Origin: Glandiceps talaboti
Lineage: Eukaryota; Hemichordata; Enteropneusta; Spengelidae
Length of the DNA stretch: 64,000 nucleotides
Direction of reading: 5' to 3'
NCBI RefSeq assembly: GCF_964340395.1
Contig: NC_135550.1
Span: 18,089,484-18,153,483 of the forward strand
The notes beneath the pieces are model-generated. The model searched no databases. It saw only the letters and a list, made by a program, of their open reading frames with translations, and had not been told where the DNA came from. The translations under genes and the position numbers were made by a program. Below are positions 1 to 12,100 of this stretch, piece by piece (positions within the stretch are counted from its first letter, which is position 1; every line of letters begins with the position of its first letter).

Positions 1-22
1 TGACAATCCTGTTTTCTTGCAG

Positions 23-542
23 TATATTTCACCTTTGACCTTTACAGCTGAATTAGATCTACACAAGGCTTTATTAGATGGCGGTGTGTATATACCTCCT
101 GGTCAAGCCTATTACTGTTCCGAACCTGGCTGGTTTAGATTTGTGTTTGCTTTGTCTAAGGACCAACTGCAAGAAAGTGAGTATTTAAACCAAAGAAAAG
201 GCATGGCATGAGAACAGATTTCTTCAAAATAGAGCCTCGGTAATTTCAAATATTGTACTCTCATCTTTCACAATATGAATATACACTCTTTGTGGCAATC
301 TTGCTTTTAAAAGATAAATATTTTCCCTTGCGTGTTTTCCATGAATGATTTCCCATGTACTTCCATATCATTTTTTCAATATTCATGTAATTGTGTGAGC
401 CTTCACTCATACTACACCAACACTCACTCTTACAGCTTGGTTAAGCTTGTGTATTTCCATTTTTAGAGTGAGTAACATTTGTGTTTTACATTATGTTTTT
501 ACAGGCCTGATGAGGATTCGTGCTGTTCTTCAGATGCAATAA
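23..542 (+). CDS. ACCS: ACC-synthase-like aminotransferase, C-terminal end (partial)
   Basis: Last two coding exons of a gene that begins left of the window: 23-176 (acceptor AG at 21-22, donor GTGAGT at 177) and 505-542 (acceptor ACAG at 501-504, stop TAA 540-542). Joined in phase 1 they give 63 residues. The block GVYIPPGQAYYCSEPGWFRF, ending in LMRIRAVLQMQ, matches the C-terminal end of vertebrate ACCS (1-aminocyclopropane-1-carboxylate synthase homologue), where GQAFECKEPGWFRLVF precedes a short RMRQVL helix. The family is PLP-dependent fold-type I aminotransferases. The EPGWFR arginine is the conserved carboxylate-binding Arg of such enzymes. The PLP lysine lies upstream, outside the window. 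Animal ACCS proteins are not known to make ethylene precursor, so the substrate is unknown. Confidence 0.9.
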
Positions 543-3428
543 TACAACGACATATAATCACACATATTGAACCAAAATGTCATAAACAATTAATGAAACA
601 AACAGTACTGTATGTGCCAAGAAAATATAAGTAGTTAGTATACTAAATATTTTAGGATATTGACAAAGTAAAATAATTTGTTACTTCAAGAATTCATCCA
701 TACTTTGTGGTAAGAATGATAATTCGTGTTAATTTTTGTCATAAAAGCATGTAATAGTTACTAGATGTGAGGGCTCAGCAAACCACAGACAAGGAAGAAA
801 CCGACTTGAATTGATTCAAGTCTTGCAATTGGATAGTAACAAGTTACAGAAGGGATACATACATAGAGTAAGTGTTTAGCACTTGATAATTCTAACAAAA
901 TTGTCTCAAATTATGATGAATACGCGCGCACAGACGTTACACATGTTTAACACGTGTTACACATGAACCAAAATTCGAATCGTTGCACGTGCACACGATC
1001 AGGCGGAAAAAGACAGTAGTCAATCGTACGGCCACATGGGGCGCTATTCAATCTGCTGTGGTGGATGCTGAGACACCGTGTGCGTCAAAGCCCAGGCGAA
1101 GTATTATTCCGAAGTTACATAGCTAAGATTTAATATTTATTGTGTCAGAAAACGCAAAGTACACATACAATTGTTGTTCTTATTGATGTTATTCCACTGT
1201 TTATACACCAGAATTGTTGCCTCATGCTCTTGATTTATGTTATGTCTTCACTTTTCAAAAATACTCTCCGAGTACAAAATGAACAAATACCAACAACCAC
1301 GAACCTAACAATCTGAAGTGTAAACTATCTGTATACATGTACCTATTTTTATTATAAACGACACAAAATTGATGTAAAATTAATTAAAGTCATATGCAAA
1401 AATTGTCATATTGTAATAATATGTTTTGTTCTTGATATTGCAAAATTGTGTAGTCATGATACCCGTTCACACCTCACAATCACGCTGTAGCTCAATCTGA
1501 TTAAAATCTGATGCACTTGGTGCGTTGGTTTACCCCTGTTTCGTACTTTATTGTCGTTTGTTCCTTTTGTCCTGTGAGCGCTTTGCACCAACATCATAGA
1601 AGTTCTCGTACAAAAAGCGAGTGCTGATTGAATTTAGTTTCAAGATATTGTGTTAAACTTTCCAAATGTTGAATATTTTATGAAATTATACCAGTATTAG
1701 GTAAATAAGATACTGCAAAATTAATTTGAAAATATAGTTTAAGACAAAAATGTTAACCTTTTAAAGGTATTACACGTTGCCAAAAGTGAGAATATCCAAC
1801 AAGCCCTGTGACCAGCGCTGTTAGTCTTGCTGCTAGACCCCCCACATCGGGCTATTATGCTCACTGTGAGACGACTGAAGGTCCCTGTAGCCCGAATCGA
1901 TTGCACCTTTCAGAAGATTTTAGAAAGTCCGAGGTCCAGCAGCTATAGAGTAGCGCTGTTTGCAAGATGGTAACTATATAAAACCCGACATGTTGACCAC
2001 ATAATCGTCACATTTCGCTTTGAATATATATTTTCCACGAAATTGCCAAATTTTACTTCATTCATAGCAAAACTTCTTGATATACATGGAGAAAAGTGAG
2101 ATAATGTGTTCACCACTTCTGACATAACAAGTGTTCCGATGATCGCTCCTGATCCTAGCCCATAGCAACGACAGCATCCCTGCAAATACACGCCCAACAA
2201 CAACAGAAATAGAACGACCGTGCGTTCCCACTCACATGACTCATGTGTGTATGAACGATTGAGAAGAAAAGCGTTTGGTTGTTTTTCCATTCGAATTTTT
2301 AACTAAAAAAGCACGTACTTGAGCGACCGCCGATAGCAAGTCGAGTCTGGCTCAGACCACTACACAGAGTGATTGAATGAATGAATGAATGAATGAATGA
2401 ATGAATGAATGAATGAATGAATGAACGAACGAACGAACGAACGAACGAACGAACGAACGGAATGAATCGACAGACATACAGGAGACAATGGTTTGAGAGT
2501 TTTCATTTTGAAAACAATTATGACATCCATCTTCAATAGTGGGAGAAGTTTAAATAGTTTTAGTTGTATAATTTCTATACTTATAATTACACATATAATA
2601 CATTGTCTTGAAAACAAAACTATGACTTTTTCACTAGTGAGAGTACAATTTGCCTCTATCTAACGTTAATAATACGTTCTATAAATATATGTAAAAGTCT
2701 ATTCTAAGCATTGACAGCAATGTAATCGATATCATATAGTTTTTCTGCTCATGCACTCATGTCACTACACCGATCGTTGAAACAATTCATATCATGGTTT
2801 AATACCAGCACTGCATGGCACTTTTGACCCTGTGTAGCTTTAAATAGGACGCGTACATTAGAATATATATATATTAGAATATTTGCAATTATAATATTTA
2901 TCTGGTATTCATAAAAAGAAATAAATTATATTTGTCAAAGGACTTCGACGTGTGACATCTTACATAACGAAGACCAAGTATATTGCAGAAGGGTGTGATG
3001 ACAGAGGTTAAAAAGTTAACAATTTACAGAGAGGTGATGGTGATGATACCGTTGTTATCTATATACAAACTAGACCTTTGGTCTCCATAGGGCAGAACGA
3101 CCACGTCGTTACAATATCAGGTATATATATATGTATGTAGTATTACATGTACTTCGACATAATACTTGAAAGCAGTGAGGACAACTGAATAGTGGCGCAA
3201 AGATGTTAACCGACACCACCGTCAACCCTTCGTTGTGATCTGGATACACTAATCTGAGTAGTTTCCATTCATTCCTCGGTAACGGCTGTGAACTATCATA
3301 GGATTGGATTATACGTACCTGTAACACCAAACAGACACGCCAGGTGTGTCTAGTGTAAACGTGCTACGTCGCAGAGCCACAGCAATACTCTCCAAGGTGA
3401 ATAACACCAGGTGTGAACCATAGTGGAC
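543..3428. other. Intergenic: ACCS 3' flank and upstream region of the WSCD gene
   Basis: No gene recognised. It contains short inverted repeats around 930-965 (CACATG/CACGTG words), a GAAT/GAAC microsatellite at 2372-2459, and the probable promoter and 5' leader of the WSCD-like gene just before 3429. One minus-strand frame stays open at 2290-1943 but matches nothing I know. Confidence 0.6.
2372..2459. repeat. Tetranucleotide microsatellite (GAAT)n-(GAAC)n
   Basis: About 13 GAAT/TGAA units run directly into about 9 GAAC units. The shared GAA frame with a single T-to-C switch suggests that one point change spread by slippage through half of the array. Confidence 0.95.
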
Positions 3429-4685
3429 ATGAAGCTAGTCCGCAAATTGAGACTGGCTGCTGTAGTATTTAGTTTTGTTTATTTAGTGTTATTTGTTTGG
3501 ATGTTTACAAGTAGCAATCACGGGAATACGACAGACTTATCCAACAAAAGATATTCTGGTAGCGATGGCGGTATGCTCAAAAGAATAGTGAACTCTGTAT
3601 GGTTTGAAAATTCTAAGACAGTAGATGGACAAGGAAATCACGGCAACGGGCCTTACTACCGAGGATGTGTACATTTTAATGGTAATATCGAGAACGCCTT
3701 GCCTGGTGAGTCATTTGAAAATGACGAGTCTCTTATCGTTGGTGACTGTATTGAGCATTGTACAGAGAGAAAATTTACTATAGCTGCCCTTGGTGGCGGT
3801 ATGATGTGTTTTTGTGGCCATACAAATGTTAAATTTCCAGTGAAGAACCTTGTAAGTGACAGGCTGTGTAACATTACCTGTACTGGAAATTCTGACTTTA
3901 TTTGCGGTGGTGTTGGATATTATTCTGTTTATAGAACGTCCGTGGTTGATAAACGGTGCCATAGCATATCCCTTCGCCCAGGCGGTTCTATGCCATTGAT
4001 AGCATTGGCCAGCTTTCCTGGGTCTGGTAATACATGGATACGGTATCTGTTAGAGAGAGCTACAGGTATCTACACTGGCAGTATATACGAAGATAGAGAC
4101 CTCTACAGGCAGGGATTTCGAGGAGAAGTACAAAACTATCGACGACAAAACACACTCTTTGTGAAAACACACCAGTTCAACAAAGAACACGTCGTTGAAT
4201 TTAATGCCACAGTTCTTGTGATTAGAAATCCATATAAAGCCATCATCTCTGAACATAATCGTAAATTTGGTGGACATAAAGGTTTCGCTTCGGCTTTGAG
4301 ATATGGTACACGTGAATGGACAGAATTCGTGATGGGAAAATCACGTTCATGGACAAACACGGCTGTAAACTGGTTACAGTACAGTAATCGTCTCCTTGTT
4401 GTATACTATGAAGACTTCGTCGAAGATTACGAGAAGCAAATTAGAAAAATAATGGCTTTCACAAATCTGATCTTGGACGAGGATAGATTATTTTGCTTGG
4501 CGGAAGATAAACAAGGACCCTTCAGAAGAGAAAGTACGAAAACGAAAATCTTAAATTATGATCCATTTACTGAAGAAATGAAAGAATATTTAAACATATA
4601 CGTCAAAACAGTGGCCATGTCACTTAAACTTCATGATCAACCGGTATTACCAGAATCTTTCGGCCCTTCCGACTTTGAACTTTGA
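3429..4685 (+). CDS. WSCD: WSC domain-containing sulfotransferase (WSCD family), intronless
   Basis: A single open frame of 418 aa. The start is the first in-frame ATG. Residues 6-26 are one hydrophobic anchor after a basic KLVRKLR start, so this is a type II Golgi-type protein. Residues about 76-170 form a WSC domain with cysteines at 80, 107, 111, 127, 129, 147, 151 and 159. Residues about 188-400 are a PAPS-dependent sulfotransferase domain: SFPGSGNTWIRYL at 195-207 is the 5'-phosphosulfate loop and VIRNPYKAIISEHNR at 264-278 the 3'-phosphate loop. Vertebrate WSCD1 and WSCD2 share this order; WSCD1 is described as a sialate O-sulfotransferase. The acceptor here is unknown. The lack of introns in an intron-rich region suggests a retrocopy origin or intron loss. 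It looks intact. Polyadenylation signals AATAAA lie at 4749-4754 and 4756-4761. Confidence 0.92.
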   Translation: MKLVRKLRLAAVVFSFVYLVLFVWMFTSSNHGNTTDLSNKRYSGSDGGMLKRIVNSVWFENSKTVDGQGNHGNGPYYRGCVHFNGNIENALPGESFENDESLIVGDCIEHCTERKFTIAALGGGMMCFCGHTNVKFPVKNLVSDRLCNITCTGNSDFICGGVGYYSVYRTSVVDKRCHSISLRPGGSMPLIALASFPGSGNTWIRYLLERATGIYTGSIYEDRDLYRQGFRGEVQNYRRQNTLFVKTHQFNKEHVVEFNATVLVIRNPYKAIISEHNRKFGGHKGFASALRYGTREWTEFVMGKSRSWTNTAVNWLQYSNRLLVVYYEDFVEDYEKQIRKIMAFTNLILDEDRLFCLAEDKQGPFRRESTKTKILNYDPFTEEMKEYLNIYVKTVAMSLKLHDQPVLPESFGPSDFEL

Positions 4686-4748
4686 TCTATGCTAAGGAAT
4701 TTAACTGTATTTTTCCAGTTTTTACAAATTCAACCGAATTAATTATAT

Positions 4749-4761
4749 AATAAATAATAAA
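4749..4761 (+). terminator. Polyadenylation signals of the WSCD-like gene
   Basis: Two overlapping-register AATAAA hexamers lie 64-76 bases after the stop codon. Confidence 0.6.
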
Positions 4762-6104
4762 TGGTTTATTTACACAAATGTATAAATGATTACAAAAGAC
4801 TGGTAACAAAAAAGAAAAGAAAAAAGAGAGAATGGTAAATGATGAGTCAAGAAATAGCTTACAGCTTAAAGCTTACAAATTCAACTAACCCAGTCAGAAA
4901 AGTTTCCAATATTTACTCAGGATCATGACGATATATGCTTTAAAGTTTCAAATACAGGGCATCATGGGTAAGCTACTACGTTGTATGTCGGAGATGTAAA
5001 TAGATGCATGAGATATGTATGTTGTACGTTGACCAAACTGTGCCAAGAGAGCATGGTTTGAGAAACATGAACTCGTGACCGAAACGTGCCATAGCCACGA
5101 CTAGGGATCTTTTTCTTCCCTTTTTTCGTCTTAATGACAATTATTACAACTTAATTTGTTTGGAATCACATTATCTATAGCTACCCCAGAAATGCGTATT
5201 GTTTTGCTAATCTTGCGTCAGGACATATAGTAGATTGAAGATGATGGACAATGTCAGGGAACAAGTTTGTTGCCGTCGTGGCTAATTACAGTCTAAATAT
5301 GGCTCGGAGGCTCGAGTTTAGCATGAAAAACAGATGTTTCTGATTTACCGGATTAACACAACTGTAGAGTGTATACCAAAATTAGTTGCACCGTTATTTA
5401 TTTCTATCATTTTCAAGCCAGGTATGAACCTTCAAGTTTTATTGTTCTTTGGAATTGTATTTTGAGTGCAAACCCCGGGGACAATAAAGAGCTGAGAAAC
5501 AAGAAATAATTATAGTAATCTAGTCAAACAGGCAGGGGAATGGCGATACCGAAATCAGCGTCCGATGCTTTGTAAATTGTACCCATGAACAAGAATTTTG
5601 TAAAAATAGAATTTTTATCCACATACCATCATATCCACAGATGTTTTCGCTTCGTCTGCTAGCCCGTCGCGAGTTCATTGTTGGGCAATGAATAGTCATG
5701 TTTATTTAGGTGTTCATTTTCATGTACGCTATTATCCAATGTATTACTCACCGCGAGATATACAGTCTATATCTCGCAAAATATTATCGATACTATCGAC
5801 ATTTTATTGTATTCTGATAGAAACATTCTGATACATATATATCTCGGGACACGTGCCACAAGCCTTGGGAAGTAACAATATCTTTGGGCATCTTTGGGAA
5901 GTAAGCCTTACTTACTTTTAGCAGTGCAGTTAACAGATACGCCTACACAGCGCCCCCATTGCCAGCGGATGTATCAAAAGCTGTTCGACTGTTTCGTGAA
6001 ACCACACGAAATGAGGTTCGAAGTACGACTGATTGGGATACCGGTCATGCAGATATATTTCCTTTGACGTTCATAGACGCTTTCATTAGAACAACGTAAT
6101 AAGT
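4762..6104. other. Intergenic: WSCD 3' flank to DHTKD1 promoter
   Basis: No coding sequence recognised. It holds the hairpin-bearing repeat at 5753-5848 (entry below) and the likely DHTKD1 promoter and 5' leader in the last about 200 bases. I see no obvious TATA box. Confidence 0.55.
5753..5848 (+). mobile_element. Hairpin-bearing short repeat, family B, copy 1
   Basis: A perfect 10-bp inverted repeat (GCGAGATATA at 5753-5762, TATATCTCGC at 5768-5777) is followed by an AT-rich block at 5781-5848. The same block lies in reverse at 29533-29582, again next to a CTCACCGCGAGA hairpin. Two copies with the same internal order suggest a non-autonomous element. I could not fix its ends. Confidence 0.6.
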
Positions 6105-9100
6105 ATGCATAGATTCACCAAATTTACTCTGAACTGCTCCTCGATGGGCCGGGAGTGGGTTCTTCGACATCGTCCTCGACAGCTGTATGCAGAGCAGGTC
6201 ACACGATCGTACCATTCAAAACATGGCGTGTATGGTTATCGACCAATGCCCGAAAGAGCACCATACGACGGTAGGTATACTTACATGTTCGATATATTCA
6301 CTTTGTCAATTATTAAACATGAATATATATCTTGATATCTTTTAGATTGACGCATATATCAAACCTATCATGACACACACTTTACAATATATCCATGTTT
6401 GGTCTTAATACTAGTATCACCGGCGAAGTGAAAGGGGGAATCTGGGATGGGGATTAAGGTTCAGGGTCATTGAGGGGTGGGCTGAGCATGAACAGTGACT
6501 AGTGCAGCAGTATGCAACCGGCATTCTACATAATCCAGGTGGCTTTTGGCCACAACTTTCACATTTCAATCTACTCGTTCATGTAATACGTGAAAAAAAA
6601 GTAATGAATAAAAAACTCCATATCAAGTTATAAGGACGAGAGCAAGAGAGACTTCAGCACATTACAGAGGGTGGGGGTGATGAAGCCCCGTCTGTTGCGT
6701 AAATATGACCCTCCCCCAATATTCTGGTGTACTTAAATGTGGCCCTCCCTCATTTTGCTTTCTCTAAAACAGGACCATTTCTCTGTTCAAATATTTAAAA
6801 AACATGATTTATGATTTAAAACCATCTTCTGTAGGAGTTAGAGCTCAGGACTAGCAGTTGATTCTTGAAATTAGGTCATGGGTTCAAATCAAAATGAATC
6901 TGAATGGATGGTGGGGGGGGGGGTATCAAAGTGCCCCCCCCCCCCCATTCCCCCGAAAGTAACATGGTCCCCTAATACCCCACCCTCCCTGTAATTACTG
7001 AGGGCTCCCTACACTGTCAAAGCCAAATTGATAATAATGATACTAAAAATATAACTGCCAAACTTTCTGAAAATAAAATAGTGTAGAATGAGGTATAACA
7101 GAAAATATATGTAAAACCTAAACCAAGGAAAACAAATTGTGACCAATCTTTGTTTCCTTGCTGGCTGAACTTTTTTTTAATACTAGAAAATAACCCTCGT
7201 TTCACATGGGATATAATATTTTATTGGGCAGAAGCTGGCATAACAACTCAAATAATTAAGTAAAATCACTTCATATGAGTGGCACTTGACAGGCATCATC
7301 AACAGCAATGAATCCCACACATTTCATGTAGAAGTTGAACTGTTTTGTGAACATTAAACTCTGCTAATATTTTTCTAATCAATTCTGCCAAATTGGAACA
7401 TACTTTATTTTAAACCTGTATACATATTTTGACTTTTGTAATCAATTCATATTGCCATCCTTATTTTACTCTCCCTGTATTGAATACTTACAGTTGCGGA
7501 ATCTGTGATTCAAAATCGAATGAACAATGCCAACCTGGTAAGGTTAGTGACAGCCTACAGACAGTATGGACACAAAAAAGCCAACATTGATCCGCTAGGA
7601 CTGACAGAGAAAAGGTGTGTGGCTACATTGCATTTTGTTTTGTAATATGTCAAATTGGGTCATAAAGATGACAAAATAATTTAGGTTATGATTGAATCAG
7701 GTCAACATACAGGCTTGTGTATATCTCTTGTAATAAGATTGAATTTAGTCTGTAAGGTACGCCGTGACGGGGCACCCTCAAACATCGGCCAACCCCTAAC
7801 AGGAGAGGAGGCCGATGAGGGCGAAACATCATGACGTATCTTACAGTCTAGATTGAATTCAGATCCTGTAGGGTTAATACATCATAGCTATTTGGGAGAA
7901 TCATACTATCTTACTACCGTAACTAAGTGTAAGTTATTAATAACCAAACATAGTATGGTCAAATTTGTTACCATTATTGATGAAACTGTTTTCAGTGTTT
8001 TTGAATTTTACATTTATCCTAAAAAGATGTGTGTGGTATTTAATTACTGTTAATCTTTGTTCATTTGTAGCATTTATGCTCTAGACATTTTCACTGTCTT
8101 TAAAAGTCTTTTATTCTAGGACCTTACACAAGGCAACTGCTCCCAAAAATTAACCAATAAGGTGTGAGGTACAAAAGGGAAAATAATATATGGAATGTGC
8201 TTAGGGGTTAAAATTATGTACATTCTCTGTTTTTTCTTTATTCAGGCAAGTTCCTGAACTGAATCCAAGATTATATGGACTGTCATCAGAGGATAACACT
8301 CAATATGACCTTGAAGGTAGGACCAGCTTTACATTGATAAAAAATTGAAGCACATACAGTGCTGCACATACTTATTGAATCTTGGCCACAAGTACCTATG
8401 GTAATTCCAACTTTGCCAGCCAAGCCATTCAAGTAACGTGCTACATTGTAAACTCTTTTGACTTTAGTAAGAAGTATTACTACAGTCAATGTTAAAATAA
8501 ATGCATGTAATATAGCACTACATATATACACACACATGTATACACCTGTAACTGGAAATTTTGAAATTTTGCTGCAAAGACCATTGTAAAATTGCCATGA
8601 AGGAATTACAAATTTCAGGTTGCTGCCTGTTTTTTTGTTGTTGTTGATAGATTCACAGTTCAGCAGCTTATGTTAAATTTTTCATTTTCTTCAACAGGTA
8701 TTTTGAATATTGGAAAGCCAACTGCATCATTGCCAGAAATATTACAACATTTAGAAGATATATATTGTGGAACAGTATCAGCTGAATTCACAAATCTAGA
8801 GGTGAATTATCACAACACAGCATCAGTAGCTTTCTTTCCTTTAAAGAAAGTTACATTTAGTGTTCTTTATTTTCCAGAGTTTTTATCTTAGCAAAAAAGT
8901 AATTACTTAATGAAGTACCCTGTTTTGGTAGGATTTTACTATTATAACTGCTAATTTTAGAGAAACAATTCACAGAATTATGGTTATACTTTACATGTAT
9001 TATCACTTCAGATGACACCAGTGTAAGGAGCAGGTGAATTTTCATTTTTCCGACTCTAAACACATTTTAGCTCATAGCTAGCAAATTATCTGTACAAAAT

Positions 9101-12100
9101 TAATTGGCATCAAAGGAGAATCATTCTTACTAGTAAATAGGAGTAATTTTGGTTCTTTTGTTAAGAAAAGGCAAGTTTGGTAAAATTGATAGAGTGTGAA
9201 TCGGAACATTGAAAACTGACATAAAGTATGTACTACATTGAAAAGTCACTATGCATGTCAAGTCCATATCATGTTTTCAAAACTCTATTAATATGAAATT
9301 ACCAGTAAAACAAAGTAGAACTTTAGCATCACAAAAAATTGGCTTTTAGCAAATATTTCAGAATATGTGATTATTTTTCATCAAAACCATTGTCAATCAA
9401 ATTCAGATTTATGAGGTGACATTTCATTACTGCATGTATAAACATGTTTGATATCAAGACAAGCGATCAGTGGTTGTAGTAGCAGTAGTGCCAGTAGACA
9501 AAAGATGAATTATTATCTATCATGACTTTTGTGTCATAAATTTGACTAAATGAACTCAATATAGTCGTTCCTAAATTCACTCTTCAGATTGTACATATGC
9601 GGTAAAATACATCTTTGTCCAACCAAGTTTGATGTGACTGTTAAATTGTGACTAATACGTCCAAAAGTCCACAGAGTATAAAGCTTGCAATTTATGCCAA
9701 TAGAAAATATTGTGGAAACTTGTTTCTATAGATACCAATGAAAGGTACAGTGATATCCTCAACCAGCATACATACCATAAACACCTGTAGATGATTCTCC
9801 CATGATGTCTGATTGATGTCTGTAAGGGTGACCTTTCTGTTTTTTATTACCCGAGCGACCCAAATTTCCTGCTCCGACATCAAAATAGAAAAATATTTTT
9901 ATTTGCACCTGCCCTTAATATTTTGCAGAACAGATTCCTCTCTGGCAAGAATAAGTAAGTGTCTGGACTGTCGATGTCATCTACAGTCATGGTGGCGATG
10001 GTGACATTTGTTCACAAACAGAGTATTTTTTTTATGACGAAAGTTATTCAAGTAGGGGGGCTGAAAACATGATAATTGTGTAGAGAAGGTGGGAAAGGGC
10101 TTGTTACCATGCAGAAGATGATTTTTAGTTTTTTAATTTTTTTTTTAAATTGACTGACCAACCCATAGTTGCCATGAAAATATAATGAGAAAGATAAAAA
10201 ACAATATGATCACCCTAATGGGATTTCCTATTTTCACTTCAGAGATATTTCCATATACCAACAAGTACAGACTCATTCACTTTCATGCACATACATATAT
10301 ACATATAACTAGAATACGTATTAATGTACACATAGGTATGTTTTTGCACACTAAGGTCAGCATTATATGAAAACATTTCAAAAAATTAAAATTTACCAAG
10401 ATGAATCTCATGGTTCTTATTTGATATTTTATTTCAGGAAACAGAAGAAAGGGAGTGGTTTGCTGATCAGTTTGAACAATTACAACAACATAAATTGTCA
10501 GCAGAAGAAAAGAAGACACTAGCACTGCACTTATCAAAGTCACAGGTATGTTGACTATGTAAGGATTCATTACTTTAGCAAAGTCACAGGTATGTTGACC
10601 ATGTAAGGATTCATTACACTAACAGCAAAGTCACAGGTATGTTGACCATGTAAGGATTCATTACTTTAGCAAAGTCACAGGTATGTTGACTATGTAAGGA
10701 TTCATTACTTTAGCAAAGTCACAGGTATGTTGACTATGTAAGAATTCATTAGTTTAGCAAAGTCACAGGTATGTTGACCATGTAAGGATTCATTACTTTA
10801 GCAAAGTCACAGGTATGTTGACCATGTAAGGATTCATTACTTTAGCAAAGTCACAGGTATGTTGACCATGTAAGGATTCATTACTTTAGCAAAGTCACAG
10901 GTATGTTGACTATGTAAGAATTCATTAGTTTAGCAAAGTCACAGGTATGTTGACCATGTAAGGATTCATTACTTTAGCAAAGTCACAGGTATGTTGACCA
11001 TGTAAGGATTCATTAGTTTAGCAAGGTCACAGGTATGTTGACTATATAAGGATTTGTTACTTTAGCAAAGTCACAGGTATGTTGACTATGTAAGGATTCA
11101 TTAGTTTAGCAAAGTCACAGGTATGTTGACCATGTAAGGATTCATTACTTTAGCAAAGTCACAGGTATGTTGACCATGTAAGGATTCAATACTTTAGCAA
11201 AGTCACAGGTATGTTGACCATGTAAGGATTCATTACTTTAGCAAAGTCACAGGTATGTTGACTATATAAGGATTCATTACTTTAGCAAAGTCACAGGTAT
11301 GTTGTCCATGTAAGGATTCATTACTTTAGCAAAGTCACAGGTATGTTGACCATGTAAGGATTCATTAGTTTAGCAAAGTCACAGGTATGTTGACCATGTA
11401 AGGATTCATTACTTTAGCAAAGTCACAGGTATGTTGACCATGTAAGGATTCATTAGTTTAGCAAAGTCACAGGTATGTTGACTATGTAAGGATTCATTAC
11501 TTTAGCAAAGTCACAGGTATGTTGACCATGTAAGGATTCATTACTTTAGCAAAGTCACAGGTATGTTGTCTATGTAAGGATTCATTACTTTAGCAAAGTC
11601 ACAGGTATGTTGACCATGTAAGGATTCATTACTTTAGCAAAGTCACAGGTATGTTGTCTATGTAAGGATTCATTACTTTAGCAAAGTCACAGGTATGTTG
11701 TCTATGTAAGGATTCATTACTTTAGCAAAGTCACAGGTATGTTGACCATGTAAGGATTCATTACTTTAGCAAAGTCACAGGTATGTTGACTATGTAAGGA
11801 TTCATTACTTTAGCAAAGTCACAGGTATGTTGTCTATGTAAGGATTCATTACTTTAGCAAAGTCACAGGTATGTTGACCATGTAAGGATTCATTACTTTA
11901 GCAAAGTCACAGGTATGTTGACCATGTAAGGATTCATTACTTTAGCAAAGTCACAGGTATGTTGACCATGTAAGAATTCATTACTTTATCAAAGTCACAG
12001 GTATGTTGACCATGTAAGGATTCATTACTTTAGCAAAGTCACAGGTATGTTGACTATATAAGGATTCATTACTTTAGCAAAGTCACAGGTATGTTGTCTA

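Noticed and set aside
1943-2290. Open minus-strand frame of 115 codons with a hydrophobic stretch.
   Set aside because: No recognisable family, no clear splice sites or polyadenylation context, and it sits beside a microsatellite. Probably chance.
6838-6895. Possible tRNA-derived SINE fragment with GGGTTCAAATC.
   Set aside because: Only the B-box-like word is convincing; the A box and ends are unclear.
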